Origin: Poecilobothrus nobilitatus
Lineage: Eukaryota; Arthropoda; Insecta; Diptera; Dolichopodidae
DNA length: 64,000 nt
Assembly: GCA_947095535.1 (NCBI GenBank)
Contig: OX352772.1
Coordinates: 38,955,445 to 39,019,444, forward strand
Direction: 5' to 3'
Every line of letters starts with the position of its first letter. Position 1 is the stretch's first letter. The position numbers and the translations under genes were made by a program. A model generated the notes under the pieces. The model made no database searches. It was not told the DNA's origin and was given only the letters and a program-made list of their open reading frames with translations. This document shows, in pieces, positions 39,387 to 51,370 of this stretch.

Positions 39387-41102
39387 TCTTCGATTCTAGA
39401 ATTAATCTTTATTACTCATGTTGAACATGTTATACGTATAACCAAAATTTGACATTGAATTCAAATTCGACCAAATTTTAATTTTGTTTAGACACAAAAC
39501 GCTAAATATTTATGCTAAAATATAGCTTATTGTATTAAAATATAAAAAGTTCTATGGTTCGGGTTTTAATTTGGTGATAAATTTTAGTGATATATATCAC
39601 AAGTCTAATGTGATGTAAACGTCTTACGTCTTACTATAATGATGATGATGAAAGGTAAAATGTATACAACAAGGACTAAATAAAGACATAAAGTCATTCT
39701 ACAAAAAAAGAATTTCAATTAATTGCATCGCATGGGATTAACGTAATGATCTTTTGTACTATGCTTATTTGTTTTATGACATAATGTCAAAAATGCCAAA
39801 ACAAACAAATATTACATATAATATATTACAGTACAAAAAAAATAAATTCCCATTCCCTAAAGAAGCTTAAGGAAATTGCCATGAAGAATTTTTCGTCAAA
39901 TCAAATGAGAGAAAAAAAAAATTAAAACAAATAGAACGAATGTATAATACAAATCAAGGATGAAAATTGAATACCTTTTTTTCTTACAAAACCGTTATAT
40001 TAAAACGTGTTAAGTAAAAATTATTTTCCCTTTAAAATATTTTTCGCTGATCGTTACCAATAGGGCGTCTATTTCCTGTAAGGGAAGGGTGTTTACAAAA
40101 AATAAAAAATTAAAGATTCCTCCCTTTTAAATGAAAAAAAAAAAAAACCAAAAACAAACAAAAACACAAAACGAGAAAATTAAAGGGAACACGGAAAATT
40201 TAAAATACTGATATTAGAAAAACATTTTTTTTTTTATAAATGTTCTTTTATTTAAAATTTTTATTCGATAAACGTGAGCTACAAATTAAATGTGAAAAAA
40301 TTCAGAAATTAAATGAAACAATTCCTTTTTTTTTTTTTTGGTCCTTAGTATGTCGAGTATTACGTGTAAATGGTGGAATGCAAGAAGAATAAAATATTGA
40401 AAAAATTTTCATTGTATTTTTTTTACTTTTTTTTATTTTTTGTTCTAGAATTGACTTTTATGAAAACCTTCTAAGAACATTTTTAATATTTTTTAGTAAA
40501 TAGTTGAAGCTACTTTTAAAAGTATCTTAAAGTATTTTATTTTTCTGATAATCTAAGAAATAATTCATCAAATTAAAAATTCCTGAATTTTCATTTCATG
40601 AAGAAAATTACTTATATAAAGAAATTTATTAAAAAGTTTAATTTGATTGAAGAAATCGCTGAAATATAATAAATATTAAAAATCAAACTAAAATATTGAT
40701 TTTGTTTTTTTCTTTTTTATGTTTTTTTTTTTTAATATCTCTAAAATTCAAAATGAAAATAATAAGTTTTTGTTTTTTTGGAAAAATAAAGTTTTTTTTT
40801 TTTTAAATTAATGTTTCTGAATATTTAGTATATATATTTGTTTTCTTTTAAAGAACAAAAAAAAAATGTATTTTGTATTAAACATAATTGTCAATAACAT
40901 ATTTTTTTGATTCTATTGATGATTTTGTCTATAATCTTCTAATTATCTAATACGTTTAGGAGAATTCTCTAATTATCACTTTTAATATAAAAAATATATA
41001 CAATATTACAAATATTATTGAAAGGAGTTTATGTGACAGAAATTGACAAATATTTTATGATTCGAAAGTATTTCAATTATTAAAACAGTTTGTTTTTCCT
41101 TT

Positions 41103-41257
41103 CCATGCCTATGAGAAGCGATATAGGGAAGGAAATAACGCCATAGGACATCCACTAAAGTCATTTACCATTCATATTTGACTAAGCTTCAGTTTCTTTT
41201 CAATTGTTATTTTTACTAAGCCGTTGATTATTCGACTGCAATTATTGTACAAGATTT
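41103..41257 (-). repeat. SINE-tail-like repeat shared with 50211-50337
   Basis: On the minus strand this reads CTTGTACAATAATTGCAG, AATAATCAACGGCTTAGT, GAAGCTTAGTC, AATATGAATG and TTCCCTATAT. The plus-strand block at 50211-50337 has the same words in the same order with about one in four bases changed. The 50.2-kb copy lies about 180 bp downstream of a tRNA-like head, so both may be tails of one SINE family. Confidence 0.65.
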
Positions 41258-41274
41258 TGTTTTTTTTTTGTTAT

Positions 41275-41560
41275 TACTCCACTTGGGAGCATAGGGCTTC
41301 AACTTGAAGTTTCCATTCTTTTCTATTCTTTGCTAACACTTCTATTTCATTCCAGAATATTTCGCATCTGATTAGTTCTTCCAAGACTGTTCTTAAACTT
41401 GAAGTCTTCATCCTTCTCTTTTCATTTGTAACACTTCTATTTCATACCAGAATATTTCGCATCTGCTTAGTTCTTCCAATACTGTTTTTTTGCATGCTAT
41501 TCTAGGCGTGCCTCTTACCCTGGACCTATTTTCAGGATCCCATTTCCACGATTCCATTTC
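41275..41560 (-). mobile_element. LINE 3' end remnant with internal tandem duplication
   Basis: On the minus strand one reads KWDPENRSRVRGTPRIACKK, then TVLEELSRCEIFWYEIEVL, then a second diverged copy TVLEELIRCEIFWNEIEVLA and KEWKLQVEALCSQVE. This is the basic C-terminal end of a LINE reverse transcriptase protein. The segment of about 97 bp is duplicated in tandem (41325-41400 and 41425-41490), which interrupts the frame. Confidence 0.78.
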
Positions 41561-43929
41561 AGCGCTATTCTTGTTATACAATCTTTATTTTTCCTTAGTG
41601 TATAGCCGTTTCAGTTTCACTTCTTTCTGGTGATTTGTTTCACTATTGGTTTTTCATTTGTTAGCTGTTACAACTCAGATTGTTGTCACAGAATAGTGGG
41701 CATATAATTCTAAGGTGTTTGGTTATGAAGACTATATACAAGATTATGAAACATAAATATTATATTTGTACGACATCTATTATCTTATACAAGAATTATT
41801 TATTGTTATTTATTTTATATTATACGATATAAATTAATAATATTGGATATAATTTGACTAGGGTTTAAATCTGAGCTTTTTTGATTGAAAGATCGGCAAT
41901 TTAAAGCTATTTTGATACTATTATTCTAACATCACTACGCCATTACCCCAATTTTCTAGCTGTCTGCAGTTTGAATAAGAGGGAAAATCTTCTGAAAATG
42001 TTAGTTATACATTAAATTAAATTCAATGGCAAGTAAAAAACTGAATATTGTGAAAAATCACATAAAAATCGTTTCGAGGTATTTGAACGTATTTAAATTC
42101 TTTGATACACTATTTAATCCACAGTATAAATATTTTTAAAATAATAAAATAAACTTAAAAACTATAACTAAACTTTTGCATGTAAATGACAAAGAAAACA
42201 ATTCATCCAAAACGATTAAAACAAAAGACACACAGACAATTTAAAAAAAAATTAAATTATTTAAAAAAAAAAAAGAAAATTGCATAAAATCAAAATAATT
42301 TTAAAAGAAAATGTTATTTTACTACATTTCATTTTCTAATTTATTGAGTTAAGGAAAAAACAAAAAACAAACAATATCATTAAAACCAAAGCAATTAAAT
42401 TGTGCAACATTGAATCGGATATCCTTTGTGTAGAGATACCTTTATCTGAAATGGATAATATTAAACATATACATAAATCTACATATTATTTTATCATATA
42501 CCAATATATAGTAATTTTATTTTATTGTAAATTTATTTTATAATCAAGTATGAAAAAAAATAAAAAAAAAAAAACAAAACAAAAAAAAATAAAAAATTGG
42601 ATCTTAAAATGAAATTTTTTCCTTAAATTAGAAAATACAAAGTAAAAAAAGAAAAAGGAATCTTTGAATTTGTATTTAATAAACATGTCACGAATAATTG
42701 AAGTTTTTTGTTTTTCTTCTTCTTCATCTAATTTTTTTTTGTTTTTTGTTAAGTTGTTTTCTAGAATTTCTGAAATTTCTGAATATTTTCTTTTAGAACA
42801 AAATAATAATATTTGTTTTTGTTTTTTTTTGTTTTTGGTTCAAAACTAGAATAAAATGGGGTTAGAAGGGAATTTTGTTAATTTAATTTCTATTTTTACT
42901 CAATTTTATATATTTAGTTTAATATATATGTAATATATAGGTATATATATATACATTAAATGTATATAATATTAAAATCTAGAATTGTATATAATATATT
43001 TTCATTATTAGAAAAAATTGAGAAATTTAATACTAGTTATATTACATACATACATACATACTTATATAAAAAACATAAATTTTTTAAAATTGAATCCTTA
43101 TGAATCCTTCTTAAATTCTCATATTAAACTATTGTGAAAATAATTTTGTATGTAATCTAATAAAATAAATAAAATATAGTTAGTATATAATATAATAATG
43201 AGAGTTTTTTAGCTCCTTTGGTGAAAAAAAGGATTAAATGTTTATTTTTTTGTTTGTTTTTTCGTTTTCTCTTGCTTTTTTTTCATGTAACACAAAAATT
43301 ATTATTAAACATATACATACAAGTATTATAATATTATATACACATACAATTTATATATAAATAAATTTTGATTTTTTTGTTTTTTTTTGATTGCAGGCGA
43401 AAAAGTATGAAATAATAATTTAAGGATTTCTCTTTTTTATATTAATTTGAAAAGAAAAAACAAAACAGGAGTGTATTATGATTCTTGATTGGTGCCTTAA
43501 GTATTTAAAATTTTAATACAGATATTATTTAAAGAAATTTAGTTTTAGTACAAACATTTTAAGATTTAATTTAAGAGTTTTTTAATTAGATGAAAGCTGT
43601 TTTTTTATTTATATATTTAAAAAATTACATATATTTATATATTTAAAAAATTTTACACGATTTGTGGCCTAAAATATCAGAGGTGTATTCTTTATTTATT
43701 TATGTTTTTTTTTATAACGATTATTTAAGTAAAAGCTTTAATAAGTATTTGACTAAGTGACTGTTAAAAATATTTAAAGTGATTATTTTAATAGCTCATA
43801 ACAATGCGTTTTTTTTTTTTTAAATTATTTTCATCACATTTTTTGGTGCTAAACAAAATATGGGAATATTCCAGTATGTTTAAATGTAGTTTGCAAAAAA
43901 CTGAAAGTCAAAAGTCTTTTTTGTTAAAT

Positions 43930-44310
43930 GGTGTTAGACGAAATCTCTTTTTCAGAAATTCATTTAGGCCAACTGTTATAAATCGACAAATACACCATGG
44001 TGCCTACACAATAAGCTCCAGAATGCAGAATTAATAACACTAATTAACAATGGAAATGTTATAAAATTTATAAAAAGTAAAAGAATTTAATGGGCAGATC
44101 ATTTTATACGATTGTCTAGAGATTGGGCTTAAAAAATCATCCTTAAATTCAAAATAATTGGCAGATGTTATATAGGCCGCCATGCAAACAGATAGTTAAA
44201 TAACATAGAAAATGATTTAAGGGTAGTGGGTGTTTAAAACTGGAGACCAAGAACGTTGGTGGAGTGTTTGAAAAGGGAGAGATCAAGGCCCACTCGGATT
44301 CTAATATTAA
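43930..44310 (+). mobile_element. LINE 3' end remnant
   Basis: Plus-strand frames give NGNVIKFIKSKRI, WADHFIRLSRDW and IENDLRVVGV, then NWRPRTLVECLKRER. These match the familiar LINE C-terminal pattern with a W-x-G/D-H-x-x-R box, a VE-DL block and a NWR block. Multiple stops and shifts show it is dead. The open frame at 43804-44034 overlaps its start (INRQIHHGAYTISSRMQ). Confidence 0.65.
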
Positions 44311-44756
44311 AAGATAGTGATGAAGATGATTGTGATGATGTAATATCCTTATATAATCTTCAGTTTCTGGTTTGTTATTAATTAAAATTTTAAATATTTT
44401 GTGTTCAGATTTAAATAAGAAATAAAGTTTAAAAAGTGATCTGTATAACACCCTTTTAAAGGCATTTTATATCAAGATTTAATGTAAGAAATTTAGAAAA
44501 GTTATTCCTTTTACCTTCTACTGAATCTAACTATATTACTGAACAAAAAAAAAAAAAAAAAATCTATAAATAATTTAAGGAAATTTTATCCTTTTTACAA
44601 AAAAAAATGTTTTTTTCTTTAAAATTCTTTTTTTTTTTTTCGTTCTTGTATTAATTTTCATAATTTAAATAAAAAAAAAAAACCAAAAAAGAAAAAAAAT
44701 TAATATTATATATATTTAAATATAAAATTATTATTTATTATTGCTAATATAATTTG

Positions 44757-44790
44757 GAATATAATAATAACAATAATAATAATAATAATG
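44757..44790. repeat. AAT microsatellite
   Basis: Tandem AAT units with one CAA interruption. Confidence 0.88.
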
Positions 44791-46079
44791 ATTATAAATT
44801 CATAAGCTGAGCTGAGCTATTCAATATTTTTTAGATAAATATTTTATGGAGGGATCCAATTAGTATAATTAGAAAATAGAAAAAAATTATTGTAAAAGAT
44901 ATTTTATTTTTTATTTTTCAATAAAGAAAGGGTTAATTTTAAGCAGATATTAAGATTATATACTTACACTACAATTTCTTAGAATATAGTCATATATACA
45001 TAAGACAAATTCTTAAAATGGAATATAAGAAATTTAATTTTCATTTTGTGTTTTTGTTCTTGTTTTTTTTTTTTTTGTTAGTTTGTTTTTTTATTAATTG
45101 CAAATGGATTTTTTTTTGTTTTTTTAATTTTTTAATGACGATAACAGACTTGAAATTTAATAAGGTCAAAAGTTTCAACAAAACAAAAAAAAAAAAAAAA
45201 TTATTTCAATTCATTTAGTATAGGATGGAATTATAGGAAAAAAAAAAATGGTGATGTAGGTTTAATTTTTTTTTGTTCTTGTTTTTATATGGTATCCTTG
45301 AATATAACAAAATTCTTTAAAAAATATATTTAATTAATTTTTATTTATTTATTTTTTTTTTTTTTTAGTGTGTACGTTCGAACTAAGGATGAATGATTTT
45401 AATTTATACAATCGTTTGAACATTTAAATAAAAAAAAAAAACAGAAAAAAAAAAAAATTATTATTATAAAACTTAAAAATTATTTCTATTCAGCTATTTA
45501 ATATAAATTATAAAAATAGTATTTTAATGATAATATCAAAAAAAAAAAAACAAGAAATACAAAAAAAAAGGGGTTTTAACTTTTTTTTTTTGGTAAAAAT
45601 TAATGTTAAGAAGGCCTTTAGAATTATTAAATTTTTTATAAATAACCTTTTTTTTTTCTTTTTGTCTTAATTGCATATCATTAGTTATTTAAAGGTTAAG
45701 GAAAATAAATTTTAATAATTAATATTTAATATTATGAAAATTTAATTAGAAAAATTTAAAATTTAAGAAAATGTGGTTAATATTATATTTTTCTTGTTTT
45801 TTTTTTTTTTTTTTTAAATTAGGAGGAGGTATAAGTTTAAAAAAAAAGAAAAAAATTTAAAAGATTTATTCAAATTTAATTCAATTAACCTTTATGAATT
45901 GTGAATATTAAATTAAAAGTGTAGCAATTATAAAACATTATTTTTAAATTAATCTTCAAAAATATCAATTTAGGTCACTTAAATTAAAACAGGGAGAATA
46001 ACATGGTTTAGTTTTAAGTATTAAGTTTTGTTTTTATTTATGTAGAAGTGCTTAAGTATACTAAGATAGGTAGGTAGGT

Positions 46080-46680
46080 AGGCAGGGACTGCAGATGAAC
46101 ACTTAGACTAGTTTAAGCCTGTTGTGATACCCTGGATCAGTGCTTCACTTAATTAAAACATTGGGAGTTTCTTACAAAGTGTTGTACATTTATTAAGTTC
46201 ACCTTCGAAAAGATTAAAAAAGTTTTAAGATGAATTTCTCCAGAAACTTTCTACTCTTTAGAGCAACAACCACGCATTCCCATAGCAGGTGAAAAACTAA
46301 TTTCTCTTCATCTTGGCAGCTTCTGCAAAAATCATATGAGGATGATATCCTGTTAAAACTTCTATTACATTACCGATATTGCGGCGATTTAGGGATAAAA
46401 GTTTAATTGATCGTTTAAGATCTAATTTAGGCTAGGTTTGTTTGGCCACAGTGCAAGTTTTAATAGAAAAAACTGCAGTTTGTGAGTATATTGGTTTTTT
46501 GTTCAGACAAATATTTATATAGGTTGTAATATGAACCGGAAGATTCTTCTTGTTTTTGAGAACTCGAAAGTTTGCGCAACTTCTAGCTGGTTCATCAGCT
46601 CTGCAATTTTCAACGAAATCACTGTGTCCAGTTATCCAAACAAGGTGGATATCGAAAACTTCATCTTGTTCATTTAAGGA
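46080..46680 (-). mobile_element. LINE remnant: RNase H and terminal CCHC-like region
   Basis: On the minus strand one reads HLVWITGHSDFVENCRADEP, the end of a retroelement RNase H domain (normally WxPGHxxxxGNxxADxxA). Then come LDLKRSIKLLSLNRRN, VLTGYHP and, after shifts, CRSCQDEEKLVFHLLWECVV, the terminal CxxCxxxxHxxxxC knuckle of jockey/R1-type LINEs. Stops and shifts are present. A GTAG microsatellite (46066-46082) and a likely 3' UTR follow. Confidence 0.8.
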
Positions 46681-47284
46681 TGTTTAAATATATTTAAGAC
46701 AATTAATGACGACCGCTGAGATACAAATAAAATAAAATAAAGCCCCAGTTAAATATACTAAAGATGCCACCTTTTCTTATTGGCAGTTATGCTAGCCAAA
46801 TTTATAATAATAATATTAGAATAATTGTTAGGATAATTGTTAACTTTGTGAACATTGAGAGCTTTTAATAGAATTAATTACAAAACTGGAAAGCGCTTGC
46901 ACGACTTTTACTCTAAATAGAAAAGTGTATTGTTAAACTTGACAATTTTTTAAATTTTATTTTTTATAGAATTGAACAATGTAATTATTTAATTTTAGGT
47001 TAATAAGTGGGAATATGAAAAACTCATAAAGAAATAACTCTGGATCAAAAAATTAAATAATTCCTGATCAAATTGCGGAGCTATTTTATAATGAAAAAAG
47101 TTCGTAATTGTTTAAATAAATCATCATTTTATTTTCAAATTTAAATTTTTGAGGAGTTAGGAAAAATGAAATACGTTCGCAATTTCTAGAAGAAAATAAG
47201 TGCCCAAATTTGAAATTTGATTTATGTATAGAAAGAAATATGAAATGAAAATAATAAAATATGTATATATAGAAAAAATTTTAA

Positions 47285-47740
47285 TTTTAAAATCCCTCGT
47301 TATTCTGAATCTCGCCGCATATTCATATTTATAAATATTTTAGATGCAAGGTAAACGGTGATTTTCTTTCGAACTATAAAATCTCTGTTAATTCAGAATC
47401 GCGCATATGCATATTTATAAATATTTCATATATATAGCATATGCATATTTATTATATTTATAAATATCTGATTTTCTTTCCAACATTAAAATTCCCCCTA
47501 ATTGAGAATCTCACTTACATACCAATTAATTGTATATTTAATAAGTATGAAAAAAAATAATGAGGAGGGTTTTTAGAGTTTATTATAAAATTAGAGTTTC
47601 AATAATTTATTTTGAAGGTTATTGGGAGCAACATACTGCATTCATTTTAAAGGCTTTGATTTTGAAATATGTAGGAAATAAAATAATTAAGAAAGATTTT
47701 AGAGTTAGCTACAAAATCAGAATACGAACGAACCTATATG
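47285..47740. repeat. Composite ~89-bp repeat family, copy at 47 kb
   Basis: Three minus-strand units with AAAATCCCT, TTCTGAATCTCGC and ATATTTATAAATA start at about 47290, 47378 and 47487. They are followed by plus-strand text TTTTAGAGTTTATTATAAAAT, CAATAATTTATTTTGAAGG and AGATTTTAGAGTTAGCTAC. These match 54185-54450 and 62880-63235. The mixed orientation suggests an inverted arrangement. Confidence 0.65.
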
Positions 47741-48485
47741 CGATTATTGAGCTAATACATATTATTAAACTAATTTTGATGAAACATTATAAAAATAAGA
47801 AAATATAAAAAATAAAAAAATAAATGAAGTTAATTAGCAAAAAAATCAATTTGAGCATTTATTTCATTTTTTAATTTGCGGAGTTATTTCATGTTACATA
47901 ATAAGTAAGTAAATTGTTGTAGTTTTTTCATGTGTTTTTTTACACTTGCATGCATACCTTACACTTGCCATTGCATGCAACTAATAATATTGTTAATTTC
48001 TTTTCTGATATATAGAAATTTAATTAATTAATTACTATAAAATAGAAAAGGCATAATTTATTTTCATTATATCAACCATTAAATAATTTTTTTTTATTAA
48101 TACTTGCATTTTAATAAATAATGATTCTTAGCATTATGCAATTAAAATATATGTAACGTGATTTCATTAAAAAAAGTGTATCAAAATAGCTTTTATTGAC
48201 CTTTCTAAATTTTCACACTGAACAAAAATAAAATTTTCATTATTTGAGCATAGTTTATTTGAAAATTATCTTTAAATATTACTCATATTTAAGATTATTG
48301 AAAAGTTATATGCGTAAAAAGAATAACATTTATTTTCATTTATAATTGAATTACTAAATTTTGTCCTTTTTTTGAAATTTTTTATAATGTTAATTTACAG
48401 TAAAGTTTTCTTTTGTAGTAGTGAGACATTTCAAATGCATTTTTAAAGTTAATATTGTACGTTTCCGTCTACAAACGATATTTTT

Positions 48486-49022
48486 ATACCCGTATGAACT
48501 ATGTTCAAGGGTATATTAAATTTGCCATTACGTTTGTGACACCTATCGAGCTAGATAGAGTGTCACAGGTATGGATCGGCTCAGAATCGAATTCTAAGTT
48601 GATTAGGCCATGTACGTCCGTCCGTCCGTACGATAATTCAAAAAATTAAGGAACTAGGAGGCTAAACATTTTTTTACGTCACTTTTGCAAAATTGTTAGT
48701 TTTGCTATTTAAATCCAGCTTTTTTCGTCGCTGGGTTCGAATAGCTGCCATACAACTTCTTTCCTTATATGGAAATAACTCAGTATCTATTGAAGCTACG
48801 TATCTCAAATTTTGCAAAATCGTGTCGAGTTACAGGCCAACAACACCTGTAAAATTTGGTTGTGTTGGTGCAATAGATTTTGGTAGCTGTCATACAACTC
48901 TACAATTTACATATTTATAAATATAAATATATTAATTATAATATCGGTACTAAAACATCTGAAATTGTTTAACAGATGATCAAGTTATATAGAAACAGGA
49001 TATATTACGTTCATACGGGTAT
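48486..49022. mobile_element. Candidate MITE with 14-bp perfect terminal inverted repeats
   Basis: ATACCCGTATGAAC at 48486-48499 and its exact reverse complement at 49009-49022 bound a 537-bp non-coding block. Inside are a GTCC microsatellite (48615-48630) and relatively GC-rich text such as GGATCGGCTCAGAATCG. The open frames inside (48455-48649, 48693-48920) do not match a transposase. A clear target duplication was not found. Confidence 0.7.
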
Positions 49023-49967
49023 CCCAGAGTCGACAAAGTCTACTCTACTGCACTCTTCTTCGTTTCATATAATTATCTATATTTTTTTACATATAATTTT
49101 AATTCTTTTAAAAACAACTACTCTTTTATTAAAATTCTATTAAGGATTATGATATTTTTCTCGAAAATAAAAATTTCTGCATAAACGTTTTAAAATGCAA
49201 AATTATAAATATAAAATTTATATAACCCATGTATAATTTAATACAATATAATTTAAATGTTAATTTTTTTTATTGGCAAATCTTAAAAGTTTAAAGAGAA
49301 CCAAAAAAAAAAAAAAAAACAAAAAATTAATAGATAATAATTTTATTTTATATAACAAAAATTCTTCAAAAAAGAAAAATGTCCAAGAATCTTTTTTTTG
49401 GAAAAGGAGGAAAAAAACGTGAGAAATTTTTTTTATAAAATAAAACAAAAAAAAAAAAAAAACGGGAAAATTCATTTAAACTTTATAAATAAATTTACCG
49501 CCTTTAAAATTTACGAGTATATAATTTCTTTAAAAACTACTTTAAAACTATTTTAATACTAATTAAAAATATTTAATTGGTTTTAAAATTATATAGAGCC
49601 ATTGCATTTAGAATTTTAATATTATGCTTAGCTGAATGGAAATAATAAACCTATAAATTAAATTAATTTTAACTTTTAGAATTCAGAATTTTTGTTTTAT
49701 TGTTTTAAATAAGAAAATATTTGTTAGATAGATATTTTCATTTTAAAAATTTTACTATTTCAAATTCTAAAATTTATTCTTTATATTTAAGGATTTTCAA
49801 AATCTCTTCTTTTTCTGTATTAAGATCTACATTCTAAGATCTAATTAAATGATTTTAATCTTTGTATGTATGTTTTGGTTTGGTTACTTTTGAATATTAT
49901 TGAAGTTTTTATTATATAATTTCCTTAAATCTACAAAATGTATAAATGTAATTAAATTGTTACAGCC

Positions 49968-50337
49968 AATGATGTAGTTGTTAAGACACCGGTTTTTTAT
50001 TAGAAAAACCTCGAAGCTAAATCCCGTTTGAGTCAAATAAATTAATAAAATATAATATAAATTTTTTTAATAATAATATTAAATTATTAAATAAATAAAA
50101 TTAAATAAATAAATTAAATAAATAATAAATTGTATATATATCATATAAAAATAAAATAATTCTTGTATCAGATAATAGATGGCGCACATATAAATATATT
50201 TGAATTTCATAGTCTTGTACTATAGCCGAGTAATCAACGGCTTAGTTGAACTAATAACTCCAGAAACAGAAGCTAAGTCCAATATGAATTATAAAATGAC
50301 TTAACACTTCCCTATATGCTTTTTATAAGGAGTGGGA
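49968..50337 (+). mobile_element. Candidate SINE, family 2: tRNA-like head plus shared tail
   Basis: The head at 49968-50035 has GATGTAGTTGTTAAGAC (A-box-like) and a degenerate B-box region GCTAAATCCCGTTT. The tail at 50211-50337 is the block shared with 41103-41257. Between them is AT-rich filler. The link of head and tail is inferred from proximity only. Confidence 0.5.
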
Positions 50338-50555
50338 ACAAAAAAACAAAAAGAAATGAAATTGTTATTAATTTTAAATAATTGTTACTTAAAATTAATT
50401 TGTGATTATTAACAATATAAAATAAAAAAAGAAAATATGTAATATAAATTTGGTAAAAAAATATACAATTTGTTATTTAATATAAAAGTATGGAAGGATT
50501 TGTTATATTTTTTATTTATGTTATAATAATGTATGTGTATATTTGATTTACTTAC

Positions 50556-50687
50556 TGCATTGTAATTCATCAGATTTATCTTCACAGTCATCAACCATGT
50601 CACATTTATGATGTGGTGGTATACAATAAGTCTTATTAAATACATAGGTACCACAGTTTATTTGTCCGGGATCACATTCAGGTGGAG
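50556..50687 (-). CDS. LRP1: LRP1 exon: second LA module
   Basis: This 132-nt exon encodes 44 residues (about 55-98), which are almost exactly one LA module. It starts [11 protein letters not shown] and ends with the acidic box [12 protein letters not shown]. Both ends are phase 1, so the exon is symmetrical and could be skipped or duplicated without breaking the frame. The donor GTAAGTAA is strong. The acceptor is unusual: CAG is preceded directly by an A-rich run, not pyrimidines, and no other AG occurs for about 199 nt upstream on the minus strand. The phase match to the flanking exons (58446-58607 and 14623-14852) supports the call. Confidence 0.88.
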
Positions 50688-50888
50688 CTGCATTTGGTTT
50701 TTTTTTTTTTTTTGTTTTTGTAATGTTTAATATAATATGAACATCGTGTATTATATTATGTTGTGATGATAATGTTTTTATTTGCACATAAAAATTCAAC
50801 AAAAGAATACAAAAAAAAAGAAAATAAAATAAAAGTTATAAAATTATATAAATTTAAAAAATAAAAAAAAAAAATTAATTAAGTGTAA
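50688..50888 (-). promoter_or_regulatory. Unusual LRP1 splice acceptor with 199-nt AG-free zone
   Basis: Upstream of the CAG acceptor at 50688-50690 the minus strand has CCAAATG, then a run of 16 A residues, so no pyrimidine tract is next to the AG. The next AG on that strand is at 50889-50890. A long pyrimidine-rich tract (minus strand of 50796-50835, TTTTATTTTCTTTTTTTTTG) lies 110-150 nt upstream, which is what a distant branch point needs. Confidence 0.6.
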
Positions 50889-50989
50889 CTACATACATAA
50901 ATAAAAGAAAATATTTTAACGTGTTTTTGTTTTTATATAATATGTATTCATATAGAAATAATTTAACTAAAGTATAAAAAAATCATAGA

Positions 50990-51370
50990 ATGGCTTAAAA
51001 TATCTTGGGCCGAAAGAATAAGAAATGTTAAAGTTTTTAAAAAAGTGCAGATTCTCTTAGAACTACTCCGAGTCCGAGAACTACATCCGAGTAAAAAGGA
51101 AAGAGAGTGTTTACGTCGGTCATATTATGTACTGTTCAAAATATGAACTTTTTCAACTAATAACTCAAGGAAAAATAGAAGGTAGACGACAGAAAACAAG
51201 TGTCATGGATGCGTACCATTAAAAATTAGACTACTTTGATAGATTACATTGAAAATTTGAAAAATTGGAATACGCTTGATTGAAGAACTAGTCCACACAG
51301 CATCAAATAGAATAGAGTATAACGAAATAGTTAACAACATTGTAAAATTGAGAAAACATTACAGTGTTAT
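50990..51370 (+). mobile_element. LINE 3' end remnant
   Basis: Plus-strand frames give SWAERIRNVKVLKKVQ, YELFQLITQGKIEGRR (with shifts) and LIEELVHTASNRIEYNEIVN. These match the C-terminal pattern of a LINE protein (W-E-R-R-N, G-K-x-E-G-R-R, and a final A-x-x-R-x-x-Y/F block). Stops and shifts show it is dead. Confidence 0.68.

Larger units (their letters stand above)
14853..50555 (-). other. LRP1 giant intron, 35.7 kb
   Basis: This is the intron between the second and third LA exons. It holds decayed LINEs, SINEs and candidate MITEs listed separately. Between these, I saw only AT-rich low-complexity sequence in about 17.8-19.1, 20.9-22.3, 24.45-26.3, 29.05-34.3, 35.65-37.05, 39.4-41.1, 41.7-43.9, 44.45-46.05 and 49.05-49.95 kb. 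Short open frames there have runs of F, K, N, I and Y typical of A/T tracts and match no family. No nested gene was recognised on either strand. Confidence 0.85.
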
